From JANNWF01 sp052390415 (GTDB taxonomy: Bacteria; Pseudomonadota; Gammaproteobacteria; Xanthomonadales; Xanthomonadaceae), in NCBI GenBank assembly GCA_052390415.1, contig JBQTGY010000055.1:1-13992 (forward strand): 13,992 nucleotides of DNA. The letters run 5' to 3'. Positions 1 through 8,595 of the stretch are shown here, piece by piece; position 1 is the first letter of the stretch; each line of letters starts with the position of its first letter. Below the pieces are notes generated by a model. The model saw only the letters and a list, made by a program, of their open reading frames with translations, did not search any database and was not told the origin of the DNA. A program made the translations under genes and the position numbers.

Positions 1-52
1 GCCGAGCCACGGCCTGAATAATCAACTGCTATTCGGTAAAAGAAAAATCCAC
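1..52 (-). pseudogene. Inverted, decayed copy of the acyl-CoA dehydrogenase N-terminus (partial, runs off the left edge)
   Basis: Read on the minus strand from a GTG at 52-50, this arm encodes VDFSFTE-stop-QLIIQAVAR, against VDFSFTEEQLMIQAVAR in the intact gene on the other strand. Three coding differences are visible: a silent TCG to TCT, GAG to TAG (premature stop at 31-29) and ATG to ATT. All three are G to T in the sense direction. With a stop at codon 8 this is not a working divergent paralogue. It is the coding part of the inverted repeat and may be an artefact of the same origin. Confidence 0.7.
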
Positions 53-263
53 GGTTTTCACCGTGCTTGAGGTCAGCGGCGCAGTTTACAGACTGGTCGC
101 GAAACGAGCCTAGCCCGGGCATTTTCACGCGACCTCATGAAATGTCCGGGCTAGGCTCGTTTCGCGCCCAGTCTGTAAACTGCGCCGCTGACCTCAAGCA
201 AGGTGATCACCGTGGATTTTTCGTTTACCGAAGAGCAGTTGATGATTCAGGCCGTGGCTCGGC
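1..263. repeat. Long imperfect inverted repeat (fold-back) spanning the acyl-CoA dehydrogenase 5' end
   Basis: Bases 1-125 are the reverse complement of 139-263, around a 13-base centre (126-138). Pairing by hand along the axis (positions summing to 264) gives 116 Watson-Crick pairs out of 125. The mismatches are at 20, 31, 41, 56, 57, 63 and 97 of the left arm, plus two G/T pairs next to the centre. The left arm runs to base 1, so the repeat may continue outside the window. The right arm carries the leader, ribosome binding site and first 17 codons of the downstream gene. The centre contains a smaller natural-looking palindrome (TAGCCCGGGCATTT ... AAATGTCCGGGCTA). Whether this is a genomic inverted duplication or a fold-back artefact cannot be decided from the sequence. 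Confidence 0.95.
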
Positions 264-1372
264 GCATCGCCCAAGAAAAAATTGCGCCGAGTGCCGAACA
301 CCACGATCAAACCGGCGAGTTTCCCTTGGCGAATATTCGCACCTTGGGTGAAAACGGGCTCATGGGTATCGAAGTGCCGGCGGAATACGGCGGCGCGGGC
401 ATGGACCCAATCAGCTACGTGTTGGCGATGATCGAGATCGCGCACGCGGATTGCGCGCATTCGACCATCGTTTCGGTCAACAACTCGCTGTTCTGCAACG
501 GTATTCTGAAGTTCGGATCAGAACCGCAGAAGCAGAAGTACGTGCGCGCGATTGCCGAAGGCAAGGAGATCGGTGCGTTTGCACTGACCGAGCCGCAGTC
601 AGGTTCCGATGCCACCGCCATGCGCTGCCGCGCGAGCAAACAAGCCGACGGCAGCTTTGTGGTCAATGGCAAGAAAAGCTGGATCACTTCCGGGCCAGTC
701 GCCAAGTACATCGTGCTGTTCGCCGTCACGGATGCCGAGAAGGGCGCGCGTGGGATCACGGCATTCATGATCGACACCGCCAAACCGGGCTTCCGGCGTG
801 GCAAGACCGAGCCCAAGCTCGGCATTCGCGCCTCCGCGACCTGCGAAATCGAGTTCGAGGATTTTGTGGTCGATGCCGAAGACGTGCTCGGCGAAGAAGG
901 CCAGGGCTTCAAGATCGCGATGGGCGTGCTGGATGCCGGCCGCATTGGTATCGCCTCACAAGCGGTCGGCCTTGCGCGCGCAGCGTATGAGGCGTGCCTG
1001 GTATTCGTGCGTGAGCGCAAGGCATTTGGCCAACCGATTGGTTCGTTCCAGATGACCCAGGCCAAGATCGCCGACATGAAGTGCAAGTTGGATGCGGCGA
1101 CCTTGCTGACCTTGCGCGCCGCGTGGACCAAGGGCGAGACCGAGAAGAATGGCGGCCGTTTCAGCACCGAAGCTGCGGTCGCCAAACTCACCGCATCGGA
1201 AGCCGCGATGTGGATCACCCATCAGGCCGTGCAGATTCACGGCGGCATGGGTTATTCCAAGGAAATGCCGCTGGAGCGCTATTTCCGCGATGCCAAGATC
1301 ACCGAGATCTACGAAGGAACCAGCGAGATTCAACGCTTGGTGATTGGTCGTAACGAGACGGGTTTGCGTTGA
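212..1372 (+). CDS. Acyl-CoA dehydrogenase, short/branched-chain type
   Basis: This is a FAD-dependent flavoenzyme that introduces the alpha,beta double bond into acyl-CoA thioesters, passing electrons to electron-transfer flavoprotein. With the GTG start at 212 it has 386 residues, the usual family length. That start is preferred over the in-frame GTG at 203 because AAGG at 200-203 lies 8 bases upstream and because family members begin (M)DFSxTEEQ. The flavin/substrate loop FALTEPQSGSDA lies near residues 123-134. RKAFGQPIGSFQMTQ marks the C-terminal helical domain. IYEGTSEIQR near the end carries the expected catalytic glutamate at about residue 368. Acyl-CoA range (butyryl, isobutyryl or 2-methylbutyryl) cannot be told from sequence alone. 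Its leader and first codons form the right arm of the long inverted repeat, so transcripts entering from the left could fold over its ribosome binding site. No partner beta-oxidation gene is adjacent. Confidence 0.95.
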   Translation: MDFSFTEEQLMIQAVARRIAQEKIAPSAEHHDQTGEFPLANIRTLGENGLMGIEVPAEYGGAGMDPISYVLAMIEIAHADCAHSTIVSVNNSLFCNGILKFGSEPQKQKYVRAIAEGKEIGAFALTEPQSGSDATAMRCRASKQADGSFVVNGKKSWITSGPVAKYIVLFAVTDAEKGARGITAFMIDTAKPGFRRGKTEPKLGIRASATCEIEFEDFVVDAEDVLGEEGQGFKIAMGVLDAGRIGIASQAVGLARAAYEACLVFVRERKAFGQPIGSFQMTQAKIADMKCKLDAATLLTLRAAWTKGETEKNGGRFSTEAAVAKLTASEAAMWITHQAVQIHGGMGYSKEMPLERYFRDAKITEIYEGTSEIQRLVIGRNETGLR

Positions 1373-1445
1373 TCCAGCGCCTTGATGGATACGCATGGCC
1401 ATGTATTGAAACGGCCGGACACACACGCGATCGATTGCCTTCGAA

Positions 1446-1541
1446 GCTAGCCCGGATGCAGGCCGCGGGCCGTATCCGGGGGTCTGCCACGTGCCGCGCC
1501 ATGGTGGTCCCGGATTCTGCTTACGCTACATCCGGGCTACG
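1446..1541. repeat. Inverted pair of REP-like palindromes
   Basis: Two short hairpins face each other: CCCGGAT (1451-1457) with ATCCGGG (1474-1480), and CCCGGAT (1509-1515) with ATCCGGG (1530-1536). The outer flanks TAGCCCGGATGCA (1448-1460) and ACATCCGGGCTA (1528-1539) are also mutually complementary, so the whole can fold as one imperfect stem. This matches the bacterial REP/BIME arrangement. It is an imperfect relative of the element at 6709-6793 and fills most of the gap between the acyl-CoA dehydrogenase and glutamate dehydrogenase genes. No promoter in the rest of the gap (1542-1664) was convincing. Confidence 0.85.
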
Positions 1542-1664
1542 TTCACTGACTGGTTGCGCAATAGGCGTGCAGTAAATGGCGTGGTAGTGCGTTTTTCGGT
1601 GGCCGTTGCACCAAGCCGGCGCTAGACTTCGCGCCACTTCCACGCCGCGCTTAACGCCATCGCC

Positions 1665-4600
1665 ATGAACACCGCCCCGAATGATCCGCGCTCTCCGCTG
1701 TTTGACGTGCTGGAGGCGCTGAAAGGGCGCTTGCCGACGCCACGCCTGAAAGATGCGCGCTTGTTGGCTGAAGTGTTCTGTCGACGTATCCCGGAAGACG
1801 ATTTCCGCAGCCGCAGCGCGGCAGACTGGGCCGGCATGCTGGCTGGTCTGCTCGATTTTTTGCGCGAACGCCGCAGCGATACGCCAAAGGTCAGACTGTT
1901 CAATCCCGGCATTGATGAATGCGGCTGGGAGAGTTCGCACACGGTGCTGCAGATCGTCAATGACGACATGCCATTTCTGGTCGATTCGGTGAGCATGGCA
2001 TTGGCTTCGCATGACGTGCTTATCCATGCCTTGATTCATCCCACCATCGAGATCGCGCGGGATGCGGGCGGCCACATCCTGTCATTGGGCGAACGCGGCA
2101 AGCCCGAATCGATCATTCATATCGAGATTGATCGGCAGTCCGAGCCCACCGAGTTGCGTCACATCGAAGCTTCCGTGTTGGCGGCGTTATCGGATGTGCG
2201 GGTTTGCGTACGTGATTGGGCGGCTGCACGCGACAAATTGATCGAGTGCGCCGACAGCTTCGACACGGCGCAATTGCCGATTTCCGATGCCGCACGCCGC
2301 GAAGCGCAGGAGTTCTTGCGTTGGGTGGCTGATGACCATTTCACCTTTTTGGGCTATCGCGAATACGAAGTGGCGCCAGACGGGGGCGAAGAAGTGTTGC
2401 GCGCCTTGCCAGCCAGTGGCTTGGGACTGCTGCACAGCCAGCCGCCGAGCGACAAGCCACGCAAGCTGACCAGTTTGGCCGCGCACAGCCTGCCGCAATC
2501 GGGCACCGCCGAGGCTCTGATCCTGACCAAGACCAACTCTCGCTCCAGCGTGCATCGGCCGGGGTATATGGACTACATCGGCGTGCTGCGTTTCGACGCC
2601 AATGGCAAGCCGATTTCGGAAGCGCGCTTCCTCGGCCTTTACACCTCAAGCGCCTACAACCGTCGGCCCTGGGATATCCCGCTGGTGCGGCGACGCTTTG
2701 AGTACGTGATGCAGAGCTCGGGCCTGGCAGCGAACAGTCACAGTGGCAAGGCGCTGCGGCACATTCTGGAAACGCTGCCGAGGGACGAGTTGTTCCAGTC
2801 CAGCGGCGAAGAGCTGGCACGCACGGCGATGGGCATTCTGGGTCTGCAGGAGCGCTCGCGGACCAAGTTGTTCCTGCGTCAGGATCGTTACGGCCGTTTC
2901 TTCTCCGCGCTGGTTTATATCCCGCGTGATCGCTTCAATACCGATGTGCGCAAGCGCATCGAGGCGATGCTGAAAGAAGCCCTGCACGGCGAGCGCCTGG
3001 ATACCAATATTCAAGTTGGCGAATCGCCATTGGCGCAATTGCATCTGTTGATCCGCCCGCGCAGCGGTGAAGTGATCAACGTCGATGAGCCCGCGCTGGA
3101 AGCCGCGCTCGCGCGCATCGTGCGCAACTGGCAGGACGAACTGCGTGAACGTCTGGTCACCCGTCACGGCGAGGACAAAGGCTTGCGCCTGTCGAACCGC
3201 TACGGTCGCGCCTTGCCGGCGGGTTACATCGAGCAAGTCAGCCCCGATGTGGCAGCCGACGATGTCGAGCAAGTTGCGCAGCTTCGTGGCAGTGACGACC
3301 TGCGCATCGACCTGCATCGATACGAGTCCGGTGGCTTGCGCATCAAACTGTTTCGATTGGGCAGCGATATCGCACTGTCTGACGCGCTGCCGATGATGGA
3401 GGACATGGGTTTGCGCGTGTTGGCCGAACATCCATTCGAGCTGCGCGTCAGCAACGACAGCATCTACATCCAGGATTTCGAGATCGATCCGCCGGCGGGT
3501 CTGGACGTCGATGTCGAGCGTCTGCGGCAACCGTTTGCGACGGCCTTCGAGGCGATCTGGCGTGGCCAGGCCGAAAGCGACAAGTTCAATCGTCTGCTAT
3601 TGCTGGCGGGTTTGGGCTGGCGCCAAGTCGCCATGCTGCGCGGCTACTGCAAATTCCTGTTGCAGACTGGCGTGCCGTTCTCGCAGACCTACATGGAGGA
3701 GACACTGGCGCGCTATCCATTGCTGGCGCGGTTGCTGGTCGAACTGTTCGAAGCCAAGTTCCACCCGGCGACCGGCACCGAAAACGCGGAAGACATCGCC
3801 CAAGGGCAGGCCCGAATCGGGCTCGAATTGCGTGCCTTGGCGACCGACGAACCGGCCGCCGAGGGCTTGATCGACGCCCTGGTCAAGGCGCGCGGTGGCA
3901 ATCGGCTGGTGCAGATGGCGGCCGCCGAAAAAGCGTTGGACGGACTGCTGGACAGCGTTTCAAGTATTGATGAAGACCGCATCCTGCGCAGCTTCATCAA
4001 GGTAATTCGCGCGACCTTGCGCACCAGCTTCTATCAGCAACCGGAAGGGCATTACGCGGACACCATCAGCTTCAAGTTTGATCCGCTGCTGGTGCCTGAT
4101 TTGCCGAAGCCGCGACCCTACCGCGAGATTTTCGTTTACGGCCCGCGCGTCGAAGGTGTGCATTTGCGCTTTGGACCAGTGGCACGCGGTGGCCTGCGTT
4201 GGTCGGATCGGCGCGAGGATTTCCGCACGGAGGTCTTGGGCTTGGTGAAGGCCCAGATGGTGAAGAACACGGTGATCGTTCCGGTCGGCGCGAAGGGTGG
4301 ATTTTTCGTCAAGCGGCCGCCAGTGGGCGGTGATCGTGATGCGATCCTGGCCGAAGGCATTGCCTGTTATCGATTGTTCATCACCGGTTTGCTGACCATC
4401 ACCGACAACCTCGTCGAAGGCAAGATTGCCTATCCCGACGCGGTGGTTCGCCATGACGCTGACGACCCGTATCTGGTCGTTGCTGCCGACAAGGGAACGG
4501 CGACGTTCTCAGATATTGCCAACTCGATTGCCGAGGAACACGGCTTTTGGCTGGGCGATGCGTTTGCGTCAGGTGGCTCGGTGGGCTACGACCACAAGGG

Positions 4601-6593
4601 CATGGGCATCACGGCCAAGGGCGGTTGGGAGTCAGTCAAGCGCCACTTCCGCGCGCTGGGTCGCGACTGCCAAACGCAGGACTTCACCTGTGTCGGCGTT
4701 GGCGACATGTCCGGCGACGTGTTCGGCAACGGCATGTTGTTGTCGACCCACATTCGCTTGTTGGCGGCGTTTGACCACCGGCATATCTTCATCGACCCGA
4801 ATCCCATCGCGGCGCGCAGCTTCACCGAGCGCTCGCGTTTGTTTGCATTGCCACGTTCGAGTTGGGAGGACTACGACCGCGAACTGATCTCGGTCGGCGG
4901 CGGCATCTGGCCGCGCAGTGCCAAGAGCATCCCGCTCAGTCTGGAAGCGCGCAAGGCGCTGGGTATCGATCTGTCGATTGAAGCCATGGCGCCCAATGAG
5001 CTGCTTTCATCGATTCTGAAGGCGCCGGTGGACCTGCTCTGGAACGGCGGCATCGGCACTTATGTCAAAGCCGCCAACGAGACCCAGGCTGATGTGGGTG
5101 ATCGCGCCAACAACGCCATTCGCGTGGATGGTTATGAGCTTCGCTGCAAAGTGGTGGGCGAGGGCGGCAATCTGGGCATGACCCAGTTCGGCCGCATCGA
5201 GGCTGCGCAGAATGGCGTACTCCTGAACACCGACTTCATCGACAACTCAGCGGGTGTGGACACCTCGGATCATGAGGTCAACATCAAGATTCTGCTGAAT
5301 GATGCGGTGGCGCGCGAAGAGATGACTCTGCCCGAACGCAACGCGTTGCTTGCGCAAATGACCGCCGAGGTCGAACAACTGGTGCTGGTCGACAACTATC
5401 GGCAGAACCAGGCCATCAGCCTGATGGAACGCATGAGTGTCACCCGGCTCGGCTCCAAACAACACTTCATCCGCACGCTGGAGTCCAAGGGCCTGCTGGA
5501 TCGCGCCATCGAGTTTCTGCCCTCGGACGCCCAGTTGTCGGAGCGCAAAGCGCGCGGTTTGGGCCTGACTCGTCCTGAGCTTTCGATCTTGTTGTCCTAC
5601 TCCAAGATCGTTGCCTTCCAGCAACTGCTGGATTCCGACGTTCCCGAAGATCCGTATCTGTCGAAAGAACTGTCGCGCTACTTCCCGGAACCGTTGCGCG
5701 AGAAATACGGCGAACACATGCAGAGGCATCGCCTGCGCCGCGAAATCATCGCCACTGCGGTGACCAATTCGATGGTCAATCGCATGGGTGCGACCTTCGT
5801 CATGCGCATGCAGGAAGACACCGGCGAGAGTTCGGCCGCCGTCGCCAAGGCCTACAGCATCGCCCGCGAAGTGATAGACGCTCGGCAGTCCTGGGGCGAA
5901 ATCGATGCGCTGGACGGCAAAGTCAGCGAAAGTGCGCAAGTCGACGCGCTGATGCGTATCTGGAACGTGTTGCGGGCGATGACCCGTTGGCTGCTGCAAC
6001 GTCCCGCCAGCGAACGTCGCGACATCGCCGCTTCGGTTGCGCGCTATCAGCCGGGTATGGCTGAGCTGTCGACCGGCTTGAGCCGCGTGTTGAGCGGTGA
6101 CGACAAGCGCGAATTTTCCGAAGACCGCGCGCATTGGTTGGATCTCGGGTTTCCGCAACCCCTTGCTGAGCGACTGTCTTTGTTGCCGCAGTTGGGCTCG
6201 GCACTCGACATGATCGAAGTCGCCCACGATCACGGCGTGTCGGTGATTGACGTGGGCCGGATCGGATCGGAAGTGGGCCAGGTGCTGCATTTGCGATGGC
6301 TGGCGGAACGGATCGAGGCGCTTCCGGTGGACGGTCGTTGGCACGCTTTGGCACGCGGTGTGTTGCGCGACGAACTGCAGTCGCAACAGAGCGCGTTGGT
6401 GGCGCAGTTGCTGGATGACAAGGAAACCGCCATCGAGGATCGGGTATCGACCTGGGTAGACCGCGACGATCCCGCCCTCCGATTCACCTTGCAGATGTTT
6501 TCCGAGATTCGTGCGCAGCGTTCGGCTGATTACCCGACCGTGTCAGTGGCGGTGAGACGTCTGGCGCAGTTGGTGACGTACGCGGAGCGCTAG
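1665..6593 (+). CDS. gdhB: NAD-specific glutamate dehydrogenase, 180-kDa class
   Basis: This catabolic enzyme (EC 1.4.1.2) oxidatively deaminates L-glutamate to 2-oxoglutarate and ammonia with NAD, feeding amino-acid carbon to the TCA cycle in the cytoplasm. The product is 1642 residues, typical of the large class found in Pseudomonas (about 1620) and other proteobacteria. A long N-terminal regulatory region precedes the catalytic core. In the core, GGLRWSDRREDF begins near residue 842 and KNTVIVPVGAKGGF contains a probable substrate-binding lysine at about 877. The dinucleotide-binding segment VGVGDMSGDVFGNGM lies at about 1010-1024, and DNSAGVDTSDHEVNIK follows before a helical C-terminal domain. 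No frameshift or internal stop is present. There is no good Shine-Dalgarno before the ATG at 1665, but the N-terminus looks complete. The gene stands alone, with REP pairs on both sides, so it is probably monocistronic. The symbol follows Pseudomonas usage. Confidence 0.97.
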   Translation: MNTAPNDPRSPLFDVLEALKGRLPTPRLKDARLLAEVFCRRIPEDDFRSRSAADWAGMLAGLLDFLRERRSDTPKVRLFNPGIDECGWESSHTVLQIVNDDMPFLVDSVSMALASHDVLIHALIHPTIEIARDAGGHILSLGERGKPESIIHIEIDRQSEPTELRHIEASVLAALSDVRVCVRDWAAARDKLIECADSFDTAQLPISDAARREAQEFLRWVADDHFTFLGYREYEVAPDGGEEVLRALPASGLGLLHSQPPSDKPRKLTSLAAHSLPQSGTAEALILTKTNSRSSVHRPGYMDYIGVLRFDANGKPISEARFLGLYTSSAYNRRPWDIPLVRRRFEYVMQSSGLAANSHSGKALRHILETLPRDELFQSSGEELARTAMGILGLQERSRTKLFLRQDRYGRFFSALVYIPRDRFNTDVRKRIEAMLKEALHGERLDTNIQVGESPLAQLHLLIRPRSGEVINVDEPALEAALARIVRNWQDELRERLVTRHGEDKGLRLSNRYGRALPAGYIEQVSPDVAADDVEQVAQLRGSDDLRIDLHRYESGGLRIKLFRLGSDIALSDALPMMEDMGLRVLAEHPFELRVSNDSIYIQDFEIDPPAGLDVDVERLRQPFATAFEAIWRGQAESDKFNRLLLLAGLGWRQVAMLRGYCKFLLQTGVPFSQTYMEETLARYPLLARLLVELFEAKFHPATGTENAEDIAQGQARIGLELRALATDEPAAEGLIDALVKARGGNRLVQMAAAEKALDGLLDSVSSIDEDRILRSFIKVIRATLRTSFYQQPEGHYADTISFKFDPLLVPDLPKPRPYREIFVYGPRVEGVHLRFGPVARGGLRWSDRREDFRTEVLGLVKAQMVKNTVIVPVGAKGGFFVKRPPVGGDRDAILAEGIACYRLFITGLLTITDNLVEGKIAYPDAVVRHDADDPYLVVAADKGTATFSDIANSIAEEHGFWLGDAFASGGSVGYDHKGMGITAKGGWESVKRHFRALGRDCQTQDFTCVGVGDMSGDVFGNGMLLSTHIRLLAAFDHRHIFIDPNPIAARSFTERSRLFALPRSSWEDYDRELISVGGGIWPRSAKSIPLSLEARKALGIDLSIEAMAPNELLSSILKAPVDLLWNGGIGTYVKAANETQADVGDRANNAIRVDGYELRCKVVGEGGNLGMTQFGRIEAAQNGVLLNTDFIDNSAGVDTSDHEVNIKILLNDAVAREEMTLPERNALLAQMTAEVEQLVLVDNYRQNQAISLMERMSVTRLGSKQHFIRTLESKGLLDRAIEFLPSDAQLSERKARGLGLTRPELSILLSYSKIVAFQQLLDSDVPEDPYLSKELSRYFPEPLREKYGEHMQRHRLRREIIATAVTNSMVNRMGATFVMRMQEDTGESSAAVAKAYSIAREVIDARQSWGEIDALDGKVSESAQVDALMRIWNVLRAMTRWLLQRPASERRDIAASVARYQPGMAELSTGLSRVLSGDDKREFSEDRAHWLDLGFPQPLAERLSLLPQLGSALDMIEVAHDHGVSVIDVGRIGSEVGQVLHLRWLAERIEALPVDGRWHALARGVLRDELQSQQSALVAQLLDDKETAIEDRVSTWVDRDDPALRFTLQMFSEIRAQRSADYPTVSVAVRRLAQLVTYAER

Positions 6594-6681
6594 GCGGAGT
6601 TGATCCGGGCCGCGCATTATTGCTGCGGGCACGGGCGTTGCCACCACCGGCGGCCGCGGCGATCCGACCGATGGCGTCGCT

Positions 6682-6697
6682 CATCACTTGAGTGATG
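6682..6697. other. Short perfect palindrome CATCACT-TG-AGTGATG
   Basis: A 7-bp perfect inverted repeat with a 2-base centre lies between the glutamate dehydrogenase stop and the REP pair. It could be an operator-like site or a weak hairpin, and it lacks the T-run of an intrinsic terminator. The rest of 6594-6708 shows no gene. Confidence 0.4.
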
Positions 6698-6708
6698 CGC
6701 TCGGCTAC

Positions 6709-6793
6709 GTAGCCCGGATGCAGCGAAGCGGAATCCGGGATTGCGGCCGGTTTGAGGGTTGCCCCGGATTCCGCTTCGCTGCATCCGGGCTAC
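6709..6793. repeat. Perfect REP-type inverted pair (BIME-like)
   Basis: A 31-base arm (6709-6739), starting GTAGCCCGGATGCAGCGAAG, is exactly complementary to 6763-6793 across a 23-base centre. Each arm also folds on itself through CCCGGAT/ATCCGGG. Such elements are usually moved by REP-associated tyrosine transposases (RAYT), none of which is in this window. It lies between the glutamate dehydrogenase and NAD kinase genes. It could act as a transcript-end stabiliser or attenuator, as REP pairs do elsewhere. Confidence 0.93.
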
Positions 6794-6881
6794 CAGGCGC
6801 TGCGGCTGCTCCCACTTCGCCTTGCGCCGGTAGCCTTCGCGTGGTCCTATCGACATACGTGCAACCGCCACTGGAGACGCT

Positions 6882-7652
6882 ATGTCGACCCCGCCTCGCC
6901 TGGCGTTTGAGGGCAGCAAGACCCCCGAGGCGCAGGATTCACTGAAGACCTTGCGCGCCCGCTACGGCGAGTGCAGCGTGGCAGACTGCGACGTCATCGT
7001 CGCCTTGGGTGGCGACGGTTTCATGTTGCAAACCCTGCATCGGCATCGCACCTACGCCAAGCCGGTGTATGGCATGAAGGCCGGGACACTCGGTTTCCTG
7101 ATGAACCAGCATCGGCCGGAGGATCTGGTCGAGCGCATCATCCGGGCCCAACCAGCCGTGCTGCGTCCGCTGGAAATGGTTGCGCAGTCGGAGTCGGGCA
7201 ATACGGTTGAGGCCGTCGCCTTCAACGAGGTGTCGCTGCTGAGGCAAACCAAGCAGGCCGCCAAGATTCGCGTCTCCTTGAACGGCGAAGTACGGCTGGA
7301 AGAGCTGGTGTGCGACGGCGTATTGGTATCGACACCGGCCGGCAGCACGGCCTACAACCTGTCCGCACACGGGCCGATTTTGCCCTTGGACAGCTCAGTG
7401 CTGGCGATGACGCCGATCAGCCCGTTTCGACCGCGTCGCTGGCGCGGTGCCATCTTGCGCGCACATACCGAAGTGCGCTTCGAGATTCTCGACCATTACA
7501 AGCGGCCGGTCAGCGCGACCGCTGATTCATCCGAAGTGCGCGATATCGTGGAAGTGGTCATTCGCGAATCCACGACGCGCACGGTGACCTTGTTGTTCGA
7601 TCCCGAACAGCATCTCGAAGAACGCATCCTCAATGAGCAATTTGCCTACTGA
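6882..7652 (+). CDS. nadK: NAD kinase
   Basis: The enzyme phosphorylates NAD to NADP using ATP or polyphosphate (EC 2.7.1.23) and is the only de novo source of NADP in the cytoplasm. The product is 256 residues, at the short end of the family. The GGDG motif lies at 43-46, with the catalytic aspartate at 45. NE at 115-116 and the glycine-rich segment TPAGSTAYNLSAHGPIL at 151-167 are the other family signatures. GGAG at 6873-6876, 5 bases before the ATG, supports the start. Its 3' end overlaps the next gene by 20 bases, so the two are probably one transcript. The REP pair lies about 90 bases upstream. Confidence 0.95.
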   Translation: MSTPPRLAFEGSKTPEAQDSLKTLRARYGECSVADCDVIVALGGDGFMLQTLHRHRTYAKPVYGMKAGTLGFLMNQHRPEDLVERIIRAQPAVLRPLEMVAQSESGNTVEAVAFNEVSLLRQTKQAAKIRVSLNGEVRLEELVCDGVLVSTPAGSTAYNLSAHGPILPLDSSVLAMTPISPFRPRRWRGAILRAHTEVRFEILDHYKRPVSATADSSEVRDIVEVVIRESTTRTVTLLFDPEQHLEERILNEQFAY

Positions 7653-8595
7653 TGCGCTGACGGACAGCTCCCAGGGCGACCCCAAGTCTCAAGCGGCGGC
7701 TCCATCCGCGGGCGCCTTCGTGGTCGCTATCTCGTCGCGCGCGCTGTTTGACATGGAAGATAGTCACGCCTTGTTTGAGCGCGAAGGTCTTGATGCCTAC
7801 GCGGATTTCCAACGCCGTCACGAAGAGGATCCGTTGGGGCCGGGCATCGCCTTTCCGTTGGTTCGCAAATTGTTGGCCTTGAACGCTCACAACGCCGCCG
7901 ACTTGCCGCGGATTGAGGTCATTCTGCTGTCGCGTAACTCCTCGGATACGGGCTTGCGCATCTTCAATTCGATCGAACGTCACGGTCTGGACATCGTGCG
8001 CGCAGCCTTCACCAACGGCGCCGCACCGTTTCCCTACATCAAGCCCTTCGGCGCGCAATTGTTCCTCTCGGCGCATTCCGAAGATGTGACCAGCGCACTC
8101 GCTGCCGGCGTCGCTGCGGCGACGATTCTGCCCAGCAAGGCGCCGACCCGGGCCAGCGATCAGTTGCGGATTGCCTTCGACGGAGACGCCGTCATTTTCG
8201 GTGATGAGTCACAACGCATTTCCGACGAACACGGCTTGGCCGCATTTTCATTGCACGAATCCGAGCGCTGGTCCGAGCCACTATCGGGAGGCCCATTTCG
8301 CGGTGTGCTTGCCGCCCTGCACCAGATTCAAGCCGCCTTTCCGATCAATCGATCGCCCCTGCGCACCGCCCTCGTCACCGCGCGCTCAGCCCCGGCCCAC
8401 AAGCGCGTGATCATGACCTTGCGGCAATGGGATGTAAGGATTGACGAAGCCTTGTTTCTAGGCGGTCGCGACAAAGGCCCGTTTCTCGAAGCGTTCGGGG
8501 CAGACATATTCTTCGATGATTCCGCGCTCAACGTGGAGTCGGCGAGGCGGTTTGATGTGGCATCGGGACATGTACCGATGGTGGTGCGGAGTTGA
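7633..8595 (+). CDS. Cytosolic 5'-nucleotidase, cN-I-like family
   Basis: The product resembles the 5'-nucleotidase family related to eukaryotic cytosolic nucleotidase 1A, which hydrolyses nucleoside monophosphates such as AMP to nucleoside and phosphate. It has 320 residues. The hallmark VAISSRALFDMEDSHALFE starts at residue 31 and PGIAFPLVRKLLALN at about 70. LLSRNSSDTGLRIFNS starts at about 98 and FDGDAVIFGDES lies at 182-193, where the aspartates are likely metal or phosphate ligands. The first ~25 residues are low-complexity and probably disordered. The start overlaps the nadK stop by 20 bases, implying co-expression. Together they suggest control of the NAD(P)/AMP/NMN pool, but activity on NMN is only an inference. 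Nothing resembling a terminator follows directly. Confidence 0.88.
   Translation: MSNLPTDALTDSSQGDPKSQAAAPSAGAFVVAISSRALFDMEDSHALFEREGLDAYADFQRRHEEDPLGPGIAFPLVRKLLALNAHNAADLPRIEVILLSRNSSDTGLRIFNSIERHGLDIVRAAFTNGAAPFPYIKPFGAQLFLSAHSEDVTSALAAGVAAATILPSKAPTRASDQLRIAFDGDAVIFGDESQRISDEHGLAAFSLHESERWSEPLSGGPFRGVLAALHQIQAAFPINRSPLRTALVTARSAPAHKRVIMTLRQWDVRIDEALFLGGRDKGPFLEAFGADIFFDDSALNVESARRFDVASGHVPMVVRS

Noticed and set aside
5247..6386. 379-codon minus-strand open frame inside glutamate dehydrogenase
   Set aside because: It lies antisense to conserved coding sequence, with shadow-type composition and no ribosome site.
6617..6945. Open frames on both strands reading ARMQRSGIR and PGFRFAASGL
   Set aside because: These peptides are translations of the REP palindrome itself, a well-known source of spurious gene calls.
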